A stretch of DNA of 64,000 nucleotides from positions 49,302 through 113,301 of the forward strand of contig JALHMR010000015.1 in the NCBI GenBank assembly GCA_022843945.1, given 5' to 3'. This stretch comes from Rhodospirillaceae bacterium (GTDB lineage Bacteria; Pseudomonadota; Alphaproteobacteria; CACIAM-22H2). Positions 26,866 to 35,056 of this stretch are shown one piece after another. How positions within the stretch are numbered: the first letter of the stretch is position 1; every line of letters starts with the position of its first letter. The notes under the pieces are model-generated. The model ran no database searches and was not told the origin of the DNA. It saw only the letters and a program-made list of their open reading frames with translations. Both the position numbers and the translations under genes were made by a program.

Positions 26866-28302
26866 ATGTCTAAGGCTGCTGCGGCTCTGCAGCTCGGGAT
26901 CGATCTGCACAAGCAGGGACGGGCCGACGAGGCTGCTGCGTATTACCAGGAAGCGCTGGCCGCCGAGCCCGGCAACGGACGCGCCGCCCACTACCTCGGA
27001 GTCATCGAGCTGCAGGCCGGCCGCCTCGATCGGGCGATCGAGCTGCTGGAGCGTGCCGTCGCCGCCGCTCCCGACCTGGTCGAGGCGCGCAACAATTTCG
27101 GCGTCGCCCTGCGCCAGCGCGGCCGGCTCGCGGAGGCCATTGCCGCCTTCGAGATTGCAGCGTCACGCAAGCCCGACCTCTTCGATGCTCAGAACAACCT
27201 CGCCTCCGCCCTGCTGGCCAGCGGCGAGATCGGTCATTCCTTTGCCGCGGCCGAGGCGGCGTACCGCCTCAATCCCCGGCACCCCGAGCCGCTGATCACG
27301 CTCGCCACCGTGCTGCTGATGCGGCGCGATGCGCCCGGCGCCATCGATTGGCTGGGCCGGCTGCTGGCCCTCGATCCCAACCATGCGCAAGGTCAGGCGC
27401 TGCACCGCATCGCGTTGAGCCGCATCGTCCAGCCCTGGCATTTCCCGATGATGGCCGACGGGCCGCGCAACGACGCCTACGAGGCGGCGATCCGCCGCGC
27501 CGTGACACCAGGCGCGCTGGTGCTCGATATCGGTACCGGGGCGGGGCTGCTGTCGATGATGTCGGCCCGCGCCGGGGCGCGCCAGGTCGTGACCTGCGAG
27601 ATGACCCCACCGGTCGCCGAGAAGGCGCGCCGCATCGTCGCGGCCAATGGCCTTGCCGATCGCATCACGGTGCATGGCAAGCGCTCGGACGAGCTCAAGA
27701 TCGGCGTCGAGCTGCCGGACAAAGCCGATGTGCTGGTCTCCGAGATCTTCGAAAGCGACCTGCTGGGCGAGGGCGTGCTGCCCAGCCTCGAGGACGCGCG
27801 GGCCCGCCTCGTCAAACCGGACGCCCGGATCATCCCGCAGGCCGCCTCGATCATGGTGGCGCTGGCCGGCGGCGAGGCGCTGGCGAAAATGGTGAGCATC
27901 GAGAGCGCCGCCGGTTTCGAGCTCTCGGCCTTCAACGAGTTCACGCCCGAGCGCCTGATCTTTGACGGCTCGCGCTTCGCCTTCGACTGGCTGTCGCAGC
28001 CACTGGCGGCGCTCGACTTCGATTTCCGCGAGACGCATTACCCGGCGTACGAGCGCGTGCTCTCGGCGAAGGTCACGCGCGGCGGCCTGTGCCTCGGCCT
28101 GGTGCAGTGGCTGCACGTGCAGCTCGACGAGCAGACGGAATTCGACAACAAGCCCGGCCGCCCGCCGGAGATCCCGTCGGGCTGGATGCATTCGCTCTAT
28201 ACGTTCGCCTCACCCGTGACGGTCGAGACGGGACAGACCCTGCGCTTCCTGGCTGGCCACAACCGGCACCTGCCGTACTTCCTGTTCGTCGACGTTGCCT
28301 GA
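26866..28302 (+). CDS. TPR-protein arginine methyltransferase fusion (PRMT7/9-like)
   Basis: A 478-residue protein. Residues 1 to ~170 are four to five TPR repeats (ALQLGIDLHKQGRADEAAAYY and similar). From ~210 a class I SAM-binding domain follows: VLDIGTGAGLLSMM, then the double-E loop SEIFESDLLGEGVLPS, close to PRMT7/9 sequences, and a THW-like loop (WLHVQLD). PRMTs methylate protein arginines; bacterial examples are uncommon and their targets are mostly unknown. It stands alone between the iron-sulfur protein gene (divergent) and the ABC importer (convergent). Confidence 0.8.
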   Translation: MSKAAAALQLGIDLHKQGRADEAAAYYQEALAAEPGNGRAAHYLGVIELQAGRLDRAIELLERAVAAAPDLVEARNNFGVALRQRGRLAEAIAAFEIAASRKPDLFDAQNNLASALLASGEIGHSFAAAEAAYRLNPRHPEPLITLATVLLMRRDAPGAIDWLGRLLALDPNHAQGQALHRIALSRIVQPWHFPMMADGPRNDAYEAAIRRAVTPGALVLDIGTGAGLLSMMSARAGARQVVTCEMTPPVAEKARRIVAANGLADRITVHGKRSDELKIGVELPDKADVLVSEIFESDLLGEGVLPSLEDARARLVKPDARIIPQAASIMVALAGGEALAKMVSIESAAGFELSAFNEFTPERLIFDGSRFAFDWLSQPLAALDFDFRETHYPAYERVLSAKVTRGGLCLGLVQWLHVQLDEQTEFDNKPGRPPEIPSGWMHSLYTFASPVTVETGQTLRFLAGHNRHLPYFLFVDVA

Positions 28303-28305
28303 CGG

Positions 28306-29094
28306 TTAGGGGCTGGCGGCGAAGGAGGGCAGGCAGACGCGCCGGCGCCCGGCCCCCATATCCACTTCCTGGATGCTGACCTCGACGCCGTAGGCGGCGC
28401 GCAGGTTGCCAGGCGTTACGGTCTCGGCCGGTGTGCCCAGCGCGGCGATGTGCCCGTCATGGAGGATGGCCACCCGGTCGGCGCAGAGGAAGGCGTGATC
28501 GGGATCGTGGGTCGAGAACAGGATGCCGATGCCGCTGCGCGCCAAGCCGCGGATGCGCTCGAGCACGCGTACCTGGTTGCCGAAATCGAGGCTGGCCGTC
28601 GGCTCATCCATGATCAGCAGCGGGGCCTCTTGTGCGAGGGCGCGGGCGATCAGGGCGAGCTGCCGTTCGCCGCCGCTGATCCGCGTATAGATCGCCTCGG
28701 CGAGATGGGCGATGCCGAGTGTCTCCAGCGTCTCGTGCGCCACGCGGCGATCCTTGTCGGAGGGCGCCGCGAACAGGCCGATATGCGCCGTGCGGCCCAT
28801 CAGCACCACGTCGGCGACGGTGAAGGGGAAATAGCCGCTATGGGCTTGCGGCACGTAGCCGATGCGCCGCGCCACGGTGCGGCGGGCGAGATCGCGCAGA
28901 TCGCTGCCGTCGATCCGCACCCGCCCGCCATGCGGCCTGAGCAGGCCGAGCAGGGTGCGGAACAGGGTCGTCTTGCCGCCGCCGTTGGGCCCCAGCACGC
29001 AGAGCACCTCGCCGGTTTTGAGCGCGAATGTCGCGCCGCGGCCGACGGTGCGGCCGGGATAGCCGAAAGCCAGCGTTTCGGCGGACAGCGTCAT
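28306..29094 (-). CDS. ABC transporter ATP-binding protein, FecE/MolC type
   Basis: A 262-residue ATPase of the iron-siderophore/cobalamin/molybdate importer class. Walker A is GPNGGGKTT, the signature ISGGERQLALIARALAQ and the Walker B LLIMDEPTASLD, with the FSTHDPDHA switch. It overlaps the permease gene stop by 4 nt, so the two are coupled. The substrate is discussed under the binding protein. Confidence 0.88.
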   Translation of the reverse strand: MTLSAETLAFGYPGRTVGRGATFALKTGEVLCVLGPNGGGKTTLFRTLLGLLRPHGGRVRIDGSDLRDLARRTVARRIGYVPQAHSGYFPFTVADVVLMGRTAHIGLFAAPSDKDRRVAHETLETLGIAHLAEAIYTRISGGERQLALIARALAQEAPLLIMDEPTASLDFGNQVRVLERIRGLARSGIGILFSTHDPDHAFLCADRVAILHDGHIAALGTPAETVTPGNLRAAYGVEVSIQEVDMGAGRRRVCLPSFAASP

Positions 29095-30104
29095 TGCCAG
29101 CCCCGCCGCACGGTGGCCAGCAGCCAGACGAAGAACGGCGTACCGACCAGGGCCGTCAGCACGCCGAGCGGCACCTCGATGGCGGCGACGGTGCGGGCCA
29201 GTGTGTCGACCAGCAGCATGAAGCCGCCGCCGAGCAGCGCCGAGGCCGGCAGCAGGCGGCCGAAATCGGGTCCGACCAGCAGCCGCGCGAAATGCGGGAT
29301 CAGCAATCCGACCCAGCCGATGATGCCGGCGATCGAGACGACCGAGGCGGTCATCAGCGTCGCCGCGGCGACGACCGCGGCGCGCGTCGGGCCGGTGGAG
29401 ACGCCCAGTGCCTTGGCTTCCTCATCGCCCAGCGACAGGAGGTTGATCCGCCAGCGCAGCAGGATCAGCGGCACCAGCCCGACGAGCGTCAGCGGGGCGG
29501 CGGCCGTGAGATCGGCCGGCGCAGCGCCGGCCAGGCTGCCGAGCAGCCAGAAGGTGATGGCCGGGAGCTGGTTGTAGGGATCGGCCACGTATTTGAGCAG
29601 CGCCACGCCGGCGCCGAACAGCGCGCCGATGGCGACACCGGCGAGGACGAGCACCAGGATCGGATCGTGGCCGCGCACCGCCGCAGCGACGCCGTAGACG
29701 ACGGCGACCGCGCCGAGGCCGCCAACGAAGGACAGGCCCTGAATGGCCATCACCGGCAGCGAGAGGAAGATGCCGATCACCGCACCCAGGGCGGCTCCCG
29801 AGGAGACGCCGAGGATGTCCGGCGAGACCAGCGGGTTGCGGAACAGGCCCTGATAGGCGGCACCGGCCGCCGCCAGCGCCGCCCCGACCAGGATCGCCGC
29901 TGCGATACGCGGGCCCCGGATGCGCAGCACCACGGTCTCGATGGTGTCGGAGAGGCCGTGTGTGCCGCCGGTCAGCTTGGCCCACAAGACCGCCAGCGCC
30001 TCCACCGGCGCCACGGGAAACTTGCCGATGGCGAAGGCGGCAATCACCGCCCCGGCGAGCGCGACCAGCGGCAGAAGCGTGGCGGCGATGCGGCGGCCGC
30101 TCAT
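29091..30104 (-). CDS. ABC transporter permease, FecCD/BtuC type
   Basis: A 337-residue inner-membrane permease with about ten hydrophobic helices. Family signatures include LRIPR-like VLRIRGPRIAAAILVGAALAAAG, NPLVSPDILGVSSGA and IGWVGLLIPHFARLLVG. It works with the ATPase encoded 3' and the binding protein encoded 5', separated by 12 nt. This is the BtuCD/HI1471 (MolB) architecture. Confidence 0.9.
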   Translation of the reverse strand: MSGRRIAATLLPLVALAGAVIAAFAIGKFPVAPVEALAVLWAKLTGGTHGLSDTIETVVLRIRGPRIAAAILVGAALAAAGAAYQGLFRNPLVSPDILGVSSGAALGAVIGIFLSLPVMAIQGLSFVGGLGAVAVVYGVAAAVRGHDPILVLVLAGVAIGALFGAGVALLKYVADPYNQLPAITFWLLGSLAGAAPADLTAAAPLTLVGLVPLILLRWRINLLSLGDEEAKALGVSTGPTRAAVVAAATLMTASVVSIAGIIGWVGLLIPHFARLLVGPDFGRLLPASALLGGGFMLLVDTLARTVAAIEVPLGVLTALVGTPFFVWLLATVRRGWQ

Positions 30105-30116
30105 CGCGGCCTCCGG

Positions 30117-31169
30117 TCAGCGCGCAAGGCTGGGCCCGAGCAACTGGGCGATCTGCGCGTCGGTTGGCGTGCGATGATAGAAGCGGCGATAGAACTCGCG
30201 CGTCTCGCTGGTGAGGTCGCCGGCATAGAGGTCCGGGTACAGCACCTTGGCCAGCCAATGCAAGCCGATGAGACGATTCATCGCCGGGGGAAAGTCGATC
30301 CAGCCGAAGGGCAGGCGCGGCGCGAGGTAGACGCGGCCCTCGCGCACGGCGCGGACGCCGCGCCAGTTGACGTCTTCGCGGGCGAGGCGGTGGAAGTTCT
30401 CGTCGAGGGTCACGATCGTGTCCGGGTTCCAGGCGAGAATCTGCTCTAATGACACGGTCGCGATGCCGCCGCGACCCAGCGCCTCGGCGGCGACGTTGAC
30501 CGCGCCGACGCGCTCCAGGCTCTCGACCGTGATCGAGCCGCCCAGCGCCGTATCGATGCCGCGGGGCCCACGCCCGTAATAGACGCGCGGGCGGCGGGCG
30601 GCGGGGCGCTTGGCGAGGACTTCATCGATCGTGGCGAGCGTGCCGCGCACATAGGCGGCGAGCTCGCTGGCAACCGCTGGTGCCGCGAGCAGCTCGCCCA
30701 TCCGGGTGATGGCGGTGTCCATGGCGCCGAAGGCACCGTCGATCAGCACGTAAGGCACGCCGGTCTGCTCCTGCACCCGGTCGGCGAGCGAGACGTAGGT
30801 CGGGTTGATCGTGCCGTAATCGAAGATCACATCGGGCTTCGCCGTCAGGATCACCTCGACATTGGCCGTGTTGCCGCGCCCGGTGAGCCGGCCGAGCTCC
30901 GGCAGGTCGGCATATTTCTGCGGCACGAAGTCGCGCTCCGCCGGATGGAAGGTCCGGCTCCAGCCGAGCAGCGTATCGGGAGCCAGCGCGAAGAGCAGGA
31001 TGGTGGCCGGCGGCCCGGCGGCGAAGACACGGCGCACCGTGTCGGGAACCGCGACCCGTCGTCCCGCTGAATCGACAAAAACGCGGGCCGCGCGGGCCGG
31101 CCGAATCAGCGCTGGTGCGGCGAGCACGGCACCGGCAGCAACTGCGAAACGGCGGCGACTTAGCACCAC
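30117..31169 (-). CDS. ABC transporter periplasmic binding protein, BtuF/MolA type
   Basis: A 350-residue class III binding protein. The N-terminus has a TAT-like signal (SRRRFAV, then a hydrophobic stretch ending PARAAR near residue 28). The mature chain has the family pattern VDSAGRRVAVPDTVRRVFAAGPP and two lobes joined by a long helix. Ligands of this class are siderophores, heme, cobalamin or, in MolA, molybdate/tungstate. Flanking Mo/W genes favour molybdate or tungstate; the sequence alone does not prove it. Not preceded by a visible ModE-like site; a REP element lies upstream. Confidence 0.82.
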   Translation of the reverse strand: MVLSRRRFAVAAGAVLAAPALIRPARAARVFVDSAGRRVAVPDTVRRVFAAGPPATILLFALAPDTLLGWSRTFHPAERDFVPQKYADLPELGRLTGRGNTANVEVILTAKPDVIFDYGTINPTYVSLADRVQEQTGVPYVLIDGAFGAMDTAITRMGELLAAPAVASELAAYVRGTLATIDEVLAKRPAARRPRVYYGRGPRGIDTALGGSITVESLERVGAVNVAAEALGRGGIATVSLEQILAWNPDTIVTLDENFHRLAREDVNWRGVRAVREGRVYLAPRLPFGWIDFPPAMNRLIGLHWLAKVLYPDLYAGDLTSETREFYRRFYHRTPTDAQIAQLLGPSLAR

Positions 31170-31198
31170 AAATCCGCTCCTGGGGATCTAAAACAGAT

Positions 31199-31276
31199 CG
31201 TCATGCCGGCGAAAGCCGGCATCCAGGGCCACGAGAACCGCGCTTGCCCTGGACCCCGGCTTTCGCCGGGGTGACG
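31199..31276. repeat. REP-type double-hairpin repeat
   Basis: Two perfect hairpins with tetraloops: ATGCCGGC-GAAA-GCCGGCAT (31203-31222) and CCCCGGC-TTTC-GCCGGGG (31254-31271), joined by a further inverted pair CCAGGG/CCCTGG. Ends are CGTCATG and GTGACG. A related single hairpin is at 45086-45105. This is a common dispersed intergenic repeat form in alphaproteobacteria. It sits between the binding-protein gene and the Mop gene and may act as a transcription barrier. Confidence 0.8.
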
Positions 31277-31316
31277 CCAATAGTCATCACGACGGACGGT
31301 CGTGAATGACATGGCG

Positions 31317-31520
31317 TCATTTCCCGATGATGACGTCCGAGGCCTTGATGATGGCGTAGGCCTTGTCGCCCTTCTTGAGCTTGAGGTCGGTGGCGGCCTC
31401 GTTGGTGATCGAGGCGGTGACGATGGCGCCGCCGATGTCCATCTTCACATGCGCCGTCGTGGCACCGCGCACCACCGAGGTGACCTTGCCCTTGAGGACG
31501 TTGCGTGCGCTGAGCTTCAT
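31317..31520 (-). CDS. Mop-domain molybdate/tungstate-binding protein (molbindin)
   Basis: A 67-residue protein that is exactly one Mop/TOBE domain (SARNVLKGKVTSVVRGATTAHV, ITNEAATDL, YAIIKASDVIIGK). Such molbindins assemble into hexamers that store molybdate or tungstate in the cytoplasm. It ends the operon tupB-tupC-tupA-modA-like-mop, with a 10-nt gap after the ModA-like gene. GGAGACGGAG precedes the ATG. Confidence 0.9.
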   Translation of the reverse strand: MKLSARNVLKGKVTSVVRGATTAHVKMDIGGAIVTASITNEAATDLKLKKGDKAYAIIKASDVIIGK

Positions 31521-31530
31521 CTCCGTCTCC

Positions 31531-32331
31531 TTACATGGGCAGCGCGACGGGTGTGAATCCGTGGCGCGCCAGGATCTGTTGCCCGGCGGGGGACAGAATA
31601 TACATCGCCAGCTGGCCAGCGTCCGGGCGTGCGCCCTTCAGCACGGCCATGCCGTAATCGGCACCCACCGCCAGAGCTTCGGGGATCGAGACGATCTGCA
31701 GTCCCGGGGCGTCCTTGGCCGCGAGGATGGCGTTGGTGCAGTAGGTGATGAAGAGATCGGCCTTCTTCTCGGCCATCAGCCAGCCATAGACCGTGCGCCC
31801 GGCCGGCGCCTGCGGGGAGTCGGCGGCTCCAACCAGCTTGAGCGCCTTGGCGTCGAGCGTCTTGAAGCTGCCCGGCTTGAGCTTCTCCGCCTTTTCGAAC
31901 ATCACCCACGTGTAGTCGCCCGAGGGATCGTTCTTCGGTGTCGAGCTACCGAGCCGGGTCGCCGGGTCGAGCATCCGGTCGAGCAGGGTTGCCGGGGTCA
32001 CGGAATGCCCTGGCTGGGCGAGGGCGCAGAGCTGGTTGCGGACGAACAGCGTCACCGGCCCGGCCTTGCCGGCCTTCATCAACGTCGTCGGATGCTGCAG
32101 ATCGGCGGAGGCGAAGACCTCCGCCGGCTCGCCTTTCTCGATACGCTCGCGCAGCAGGCCCGAGGCGCCGAAGGTCGCCGCGACCTTCGGCCCCTGGTCG
32201 CGGGTGAACGCCTCGCTGACCTCGGTGAGGGCGGCACGCAGGCTGCCGGCCGCATACAGCCGGACCGGCTCCTGAGCGTTCGCCAGCGCTGGCGCCATCG
32301 TCAGGGCGACGGCCAGCAGAACGCGACGCAT
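31531..32331 (-). CDS. ModA-like molybdate ABC transporter binding protein
   Basis: A 266-residue periplasmic binding protein. The signal peptide ends near ANAQ (residue ~20). Family features are LYAAGSLRAALTEV, FGASGLLRERIEKGEPAEVFASADLQHP and a late YGMAVLKGA. No modB or modC lies nearby, so it either shares the TupBC translocator or is an extra sensor or donor. I chose the ATG at 32331, 4 nt after the tupA stop. An upstream extension of the frame overlaps tupA and is rejected. Confidence 0.85.
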   Translation of the reverse strand: MRRVLLAVALTMAPALANAQEPVRLYAAGSLRAALTEVSEAFTRDQGPKVAATFGASGLLRERIEKGEPAEVFASADLQHPTTLMKAGKAGPVTLFVRNQLCALAQPGHSVTPATLLDRMLDPATRLGSSTPKNDPSGDYTWVMFEKAEKLKPGSFKTLDAKALKLVGAADSPQAPAGRTVYGWLMAEKKADLFITYCTNAILAAKDAPGLQIVSIPEALAVGADYGMAVLKGARPDAGQLAMYILSPAGQQILARHGFTPVALPM

Positions 32332-32335
32332 CGCC

Positions 32336-33172
32336 TCACGTCCCCGCCTTGCGGAAGTTGGGGAAGAAGAGGGATTCGCCGCCGATCTTGTAGTCGGCGA
32401 TGGCCTTCTGGCCTTCCGGCGAGGTGATCCAGTCGATGAAGGTCTGGCCAAGATCCTTCTTCACATGCGCGTGCTTGGCCGGGTTGACCAGCATGATGCC
32501 GTACTGGTTGAACAGGCGCTGGTCGCCCTCGACCACGATGGTCAGGTCGGCGCGGTTCTTGAAGCTCAGCCAGGTGGCGCGGTCCGCCAGGACATAGGCG
32601 TTCATGCCGGCGGCGGTGTTGAGCGTCGGGCCCATGCCCTGGCCGAGCTCGCGGTACCACGTGCCCTTGTCCTTCTCGAGGTCGATGGCGGCGACGCGCC
32701 ACAGGCGCAGCTCGGCGGCGTGCGTGCCGCTCTTGTCGCCGCGCGAGGCGAAGGGCGCCTTGGCCTCGGCGATCTTCTTGAGCGAGCCGGCGATGTCCTT
32801 CGAGCCGGCGACCTTCGCCGGATCCGACTTCGGCCCGATCAGGACGAAGTCGTTGTACATGACCTCGCGCCGCTCGGGGCTGAAGCCGTCGGCCACGAAC
32901 TTCTCCTCGGCCACCTTGTCATGCACGAACACGACATCGGCATCGCCGCGCCGGCCGGTGTCGAGCGCCTGGCCCGTGCCTTGCGCCACGACCCGCACGT
33001 CGATGCCGGTCTTGGCCTTGAAGATCGGCAGGATATGGCCGAACAGGCCCGAATCCTGGGTCGAGGTGGTCGACGAGACGACGATGAACTTGTCCTGCGC
33101 CTGCGCGGGCGACAGGGCCAGCGTTACGGCTAGCGAGGCGGCGACAAGCAAGGATCGACGGGTAAACTTCAT
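32336..33172 (-). CDS. tupA: Tungstate ABC transporter binding protein
   Basis: A 278-residue periplasmic protein. The signal ends near PAQAQD (about residue 25). The TupA signature VSSTTSTQDSGLF lies at the mature N-terminus, with GTGQALDTGRRGDADVVFVH and a late NPAKHAHVKKD segment. TupA binds tungstate with high selectivity over molybdate in characterised homologues. The ATG at 33172 overlaps the tupC stop by 4 nt. GGGAGG lies upstream. Confidence 0.9.
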   Translation of the reverse strand: MKFTRRSLLVAASLAVTLALSPAQAQDKFIVVSSTTSTQDSGLFGHILPIFKAKTGIDVRVVAQGTGQALDTGRRGDADVVFVHDKVAEEKFVADGFSPERREVMYNDFVLIGPKSDPAKVAGSKDIAGSLKKIAEAKAPFASRGDKSGTHAAELRLWRVAAIDLEKDKGTWYRELGQGMGPTLNTAAGMNAYVLADRATWLSFKNRADLTIVVEGDQRLFNQYGIMLVNPAKHAHVKKDLGQTFIDWITSPEGQKAIADYKIGGESLFFPNFRKAGT

Positions 33173-33891
33173 AGCGATTCCTCCCTTAGAAAAGCAGCGG
33201 CTTCCGGCGTGGCGGGCGCGCGGAAAAACAGGTCGGCCGGGCTGCCCTCGACGAGGCGCCCGCGGTCGAGGAACAGGATCTCGTCGGCCAGGCGGCGCGC
33301 CTGGGCGAGATTGTGGGTGGTCATGACGATCTTGGTGCCGGCCTCGTGGATGGCGCGGATGATCGCCTCGACGGCGCGCGCGGCCGCCGGATCGAGACTG
33401 GCGGTCGGCTCGTCGAGGAACAGCACCTCGGGCTGCAGCGCCCAGGCACGGGCCAGCGCCACGCGCTGCTGCTCGCCGCCCGACATCGAGCGGGCGGGGC
33501 GGTCGGCCAGGGCCAGCAGGCCGACGCGGTCGAGCATGGCCCGGGCGCGCTCGGTGCGCTCCGCCTTCGCCATGCCGGCAAGCTTGAGACCGTAGGCGAC
33601 ATTGGCCAGTGCCGAGCGGCGCAGCATGACCGGGCGCTGGAAGACCATGGCCTGGCGGCGCATCGGATCGCCGGCGAAGGCGCCGGCCCAGCGGATCGTG
33701 CCGGAGGTCGGCGCCAGCAGGCCGTGGCACAGGCGCAGGGTCAGGCTCTTGCCCGCCCCGTTGGGTCCGAGGATCACCGTGCGCGAGCCGGCGCTCAGCG
33801 TGACCGTCAGCTCGTTGACGAGCGGCGTGCCGTTGATGGCGTAGCCGACGCCATCGAGAACCAGCGGGAGGAGAGTGGCGCCGGCGTGCAT
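33169..33891 (-). CDS. tupC: Tungstate ABC transporter ATP-binding protein
   Basis: A 240-residue ATPase. Walker A is GPNGAGKS, the signature MSGGEQQRVALARA, and the Walker B LFLDEPTASLD. No C-terminal TOBE domain is present, consistent with TupC rather than ModC. The ATG at 33891 shares a base with the tupB stop (TGATG). The reading frame also runs upstream to 34218 as a shadow of tupB. Confidence 0.9.
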   Translation of the reverse strand: MHAGATLLPLVLDGVGYAINGTPLVNELTVTLSAGSRTVILGPNGAGKSLTLRLCHGLLAPTSGTIRWAGAFAGDPMRRQAMVFQRPVMLRRSALANVAYGLKLAGMAKAERTERARAMLDRVGLLALADRPARSMSGGEQQRVALARAWALQPEVLFLDEPTASLDPAAARAVEAIIRAIHEAGTKIVMTTHNLAQARRLADEILFLDRGRLVEGSPADLFFRAPATPEAAAFLREESL

Positions 33892-34595
33892 CAGCCGAGC
33901 CTCCTCTGGGCGACTTCCTTGATCGTATAGGCGGCGGCGTTCGCGGCGAGCACCAGGGTGATCAGGATCAGGCCGAGGCCCAGGGCCAGCGGCAAGTCGC
34001 CCTTGCTGGTCTCGAGCGCGATGGCGGTGGTCATGACGCGCGTGACGCCGTCGATGTTGCCGCCGACCATGATCACCGCCCCGACCTCGGCGGCGGCCCG
34101 GCCGAAGCCGGCAAGGACGACGGTCACCAGAGAAAAGCGCGTGTCCCAGAGCAGCGTCCAGACGGCGCGGCGCGGCGGCGCGCCGAGCGAGCGCAGCTGC
34201 TCCTGGTATTCCGTCCACGCATCCTCGACCACCTGGCGGGCGAGGGCGGCGACGATCGGCGTGATCAGGATCGCCTGGGCGATGATCATGGCCGGCGGCG
34301 TGAACAGCAGGCCGAGCGGGCCGAGCGGGCCGCTGCGCGACAGCAGGAGATAGACGAGCAGGCCGACCACGACCGGCGGCAGGCCCATCAGGGCGTTGAG
34401 CACCACGATCATGCCGCGCCGGCCGGGGAAGCGGCCGAGTGCCACGGCGGCGCCCAGCGGCAGGCCCAGCACCGTGGCGATGGCCACCGCGGCCAGGCTG
34501 ACCTTTACGCTGAGCGCAACGATGCCCATGAGAGCCGGGTCGAACCCGGCCACCATCCGCAACGCAGCTCCGAACGCGGCGCTCAGGTCATACAA
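33891..34595 (-). CDS. tupB: Tungstate ABC transporter permease
   Basis: A 234-residue permease with about five or six helices. It contains VGGNIDGVTRVMTTAIALETSKGDLPLAL, close to TupB/WtpB-like permeases, and the EAA-like loop SLGAPPRRAVWTLLWD. It is the first gene of the operon reading toward 31317. A symmetric candidate operator lies just upstream (34607-34643). Confidence 0.88.
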   Translation of the reverse strand: MYDLSAAFGAALRMVAGFDPALMGIVALSVKVSLAAVAIATVLGLPLGAAVALGRFPGRRGMIVVLNALMGLPPVVVGLLVYLLLSRSGPLGPLGLLFTPPAMIIAQAILITPIVAALARQVVEDAWTEYQEQLRSLGAPPRRAVWTLLWDTRFSLVTVVLAGFGRAAAEVGAVIMVGGNIDGVTRVMTTAIALETSKGDLPLALGLGLILITLVLAANAAAYTIKEVAQRRLG

Positions 34596-34606
34596 GCCCG
34601 TTTCCT

Positions 34607-34643
34607 CTGCAAATTTATGCGCCTATAGGCGTTTCTTATGCAG
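34607..34643. promoter_or_regulatory. Candidate operator upstream of tupB
   Basis: The perfect 12-nt palindrome CGCCTATAGGCG (34620-34631) sits centrally between CTGCA (34607-34611) and TGCAG (34639-34643), giving a nested symmetric site 12 nt upstream of the tupB start. It differs from the ModE-like site near moaA. A role in metal-dependent control of tup is plausible from position only. Confidence 0.4.
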
Positions 34644-34825
34644 GAGATTCGGTACCACGGAAATTACGCACTGGCACCGGAAATCGGCGTGTGGGCGCGG
34701 CCGTGGCAAAAACATGTCAGGGCGGGGATTTGTGGGCCGTTTAAGCCGACGTTAACGATTCGGGCGTATAACCAAAATTGTGAAAACGCAGTGGGCTGTC
34801 AGCCACTTACGTTAAAGGCGTCGCG

Positions 34826-34936
34826 ATGTCCTATACCCCGATCCTCGCCGCTGTTGCTGTCGCCCTGCTGATCTACGTGCCGTTGCTCGTCCGTTACGGC
34901 GAGGTTCCCGCCCTGCTGCGTCGCCGCCGCCGCTAA
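34826..34936 (+). CDS. Predicted small membrane protein, 36 aa
   Basis: A short frame from ATG 34826 to TAA 34934-34936. It encodes MSYTPILAAV, a ~20-residue hydrophobic helix (AVALLIYVPLLV), then RYGEVPALL and a run of five Arg at the C-terminus. This is a plausible single-helix inner-membrane protein with a cytoplasmic basic tail. The Shine-Dalgarno is weak (AAAGGCG). Codon usage (GCC, CTG, CTC) is like neighbouring genes. It lies in the 659-nt gap between tupB and fdhD, upstream of a large hairpin. Function unknown. Confidence 0.5.
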   Translation: MSYTPILAAVAVALLIYVPLLVRYGEVPALLRRRRR

Positions 34937-34968
34937 CGCGGCCGCTCGCGCTTTCGCTTCCGGACTCC

Positions 34969-35056
34969 GGGGGCGGGGCCAAGCAACGGCGATTTGCGTC
35001 GGCGCAGGGGTAATTTGCCGACGGAAGCGGGGCCCGCCGTTGCTTGTGCCGCCCCC
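34969..35056. repeat. Large inverted repeat / RNA hairpin
   Basis: Left arm GGGGGCGG-GGCC-AAGCAACGGCG (34969-34991) pairs with 35035-35056, giving 8 and 11 perfect pairs around a small internal loop. Inside, CGTCGGC (34997-35003) pairs with GCCGACG (35017-35023). The structure follows the 36-aa ORF and lies 199 nt before fdhD. It could be a terminator (no clear U-tract), an mRNA processing site or a structured RNA. In the rest of the gap (35057-35254) I see only AT-richer DNA compatible with an fdhD promoter. Confidence 0.6.

Noticed and set aside
31302..31556. 84-codon plus-strand frame over the Mop gene
   Set aside because: Antisense shadow; the minus strand encodes a clear single Mop domain with a good ribosome site.
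34638..34871. 77-codon frame upstream of the 36-aa membrane protein
   Set aside because: No coding bias or motif, and it overlaps the better-supported short frame.
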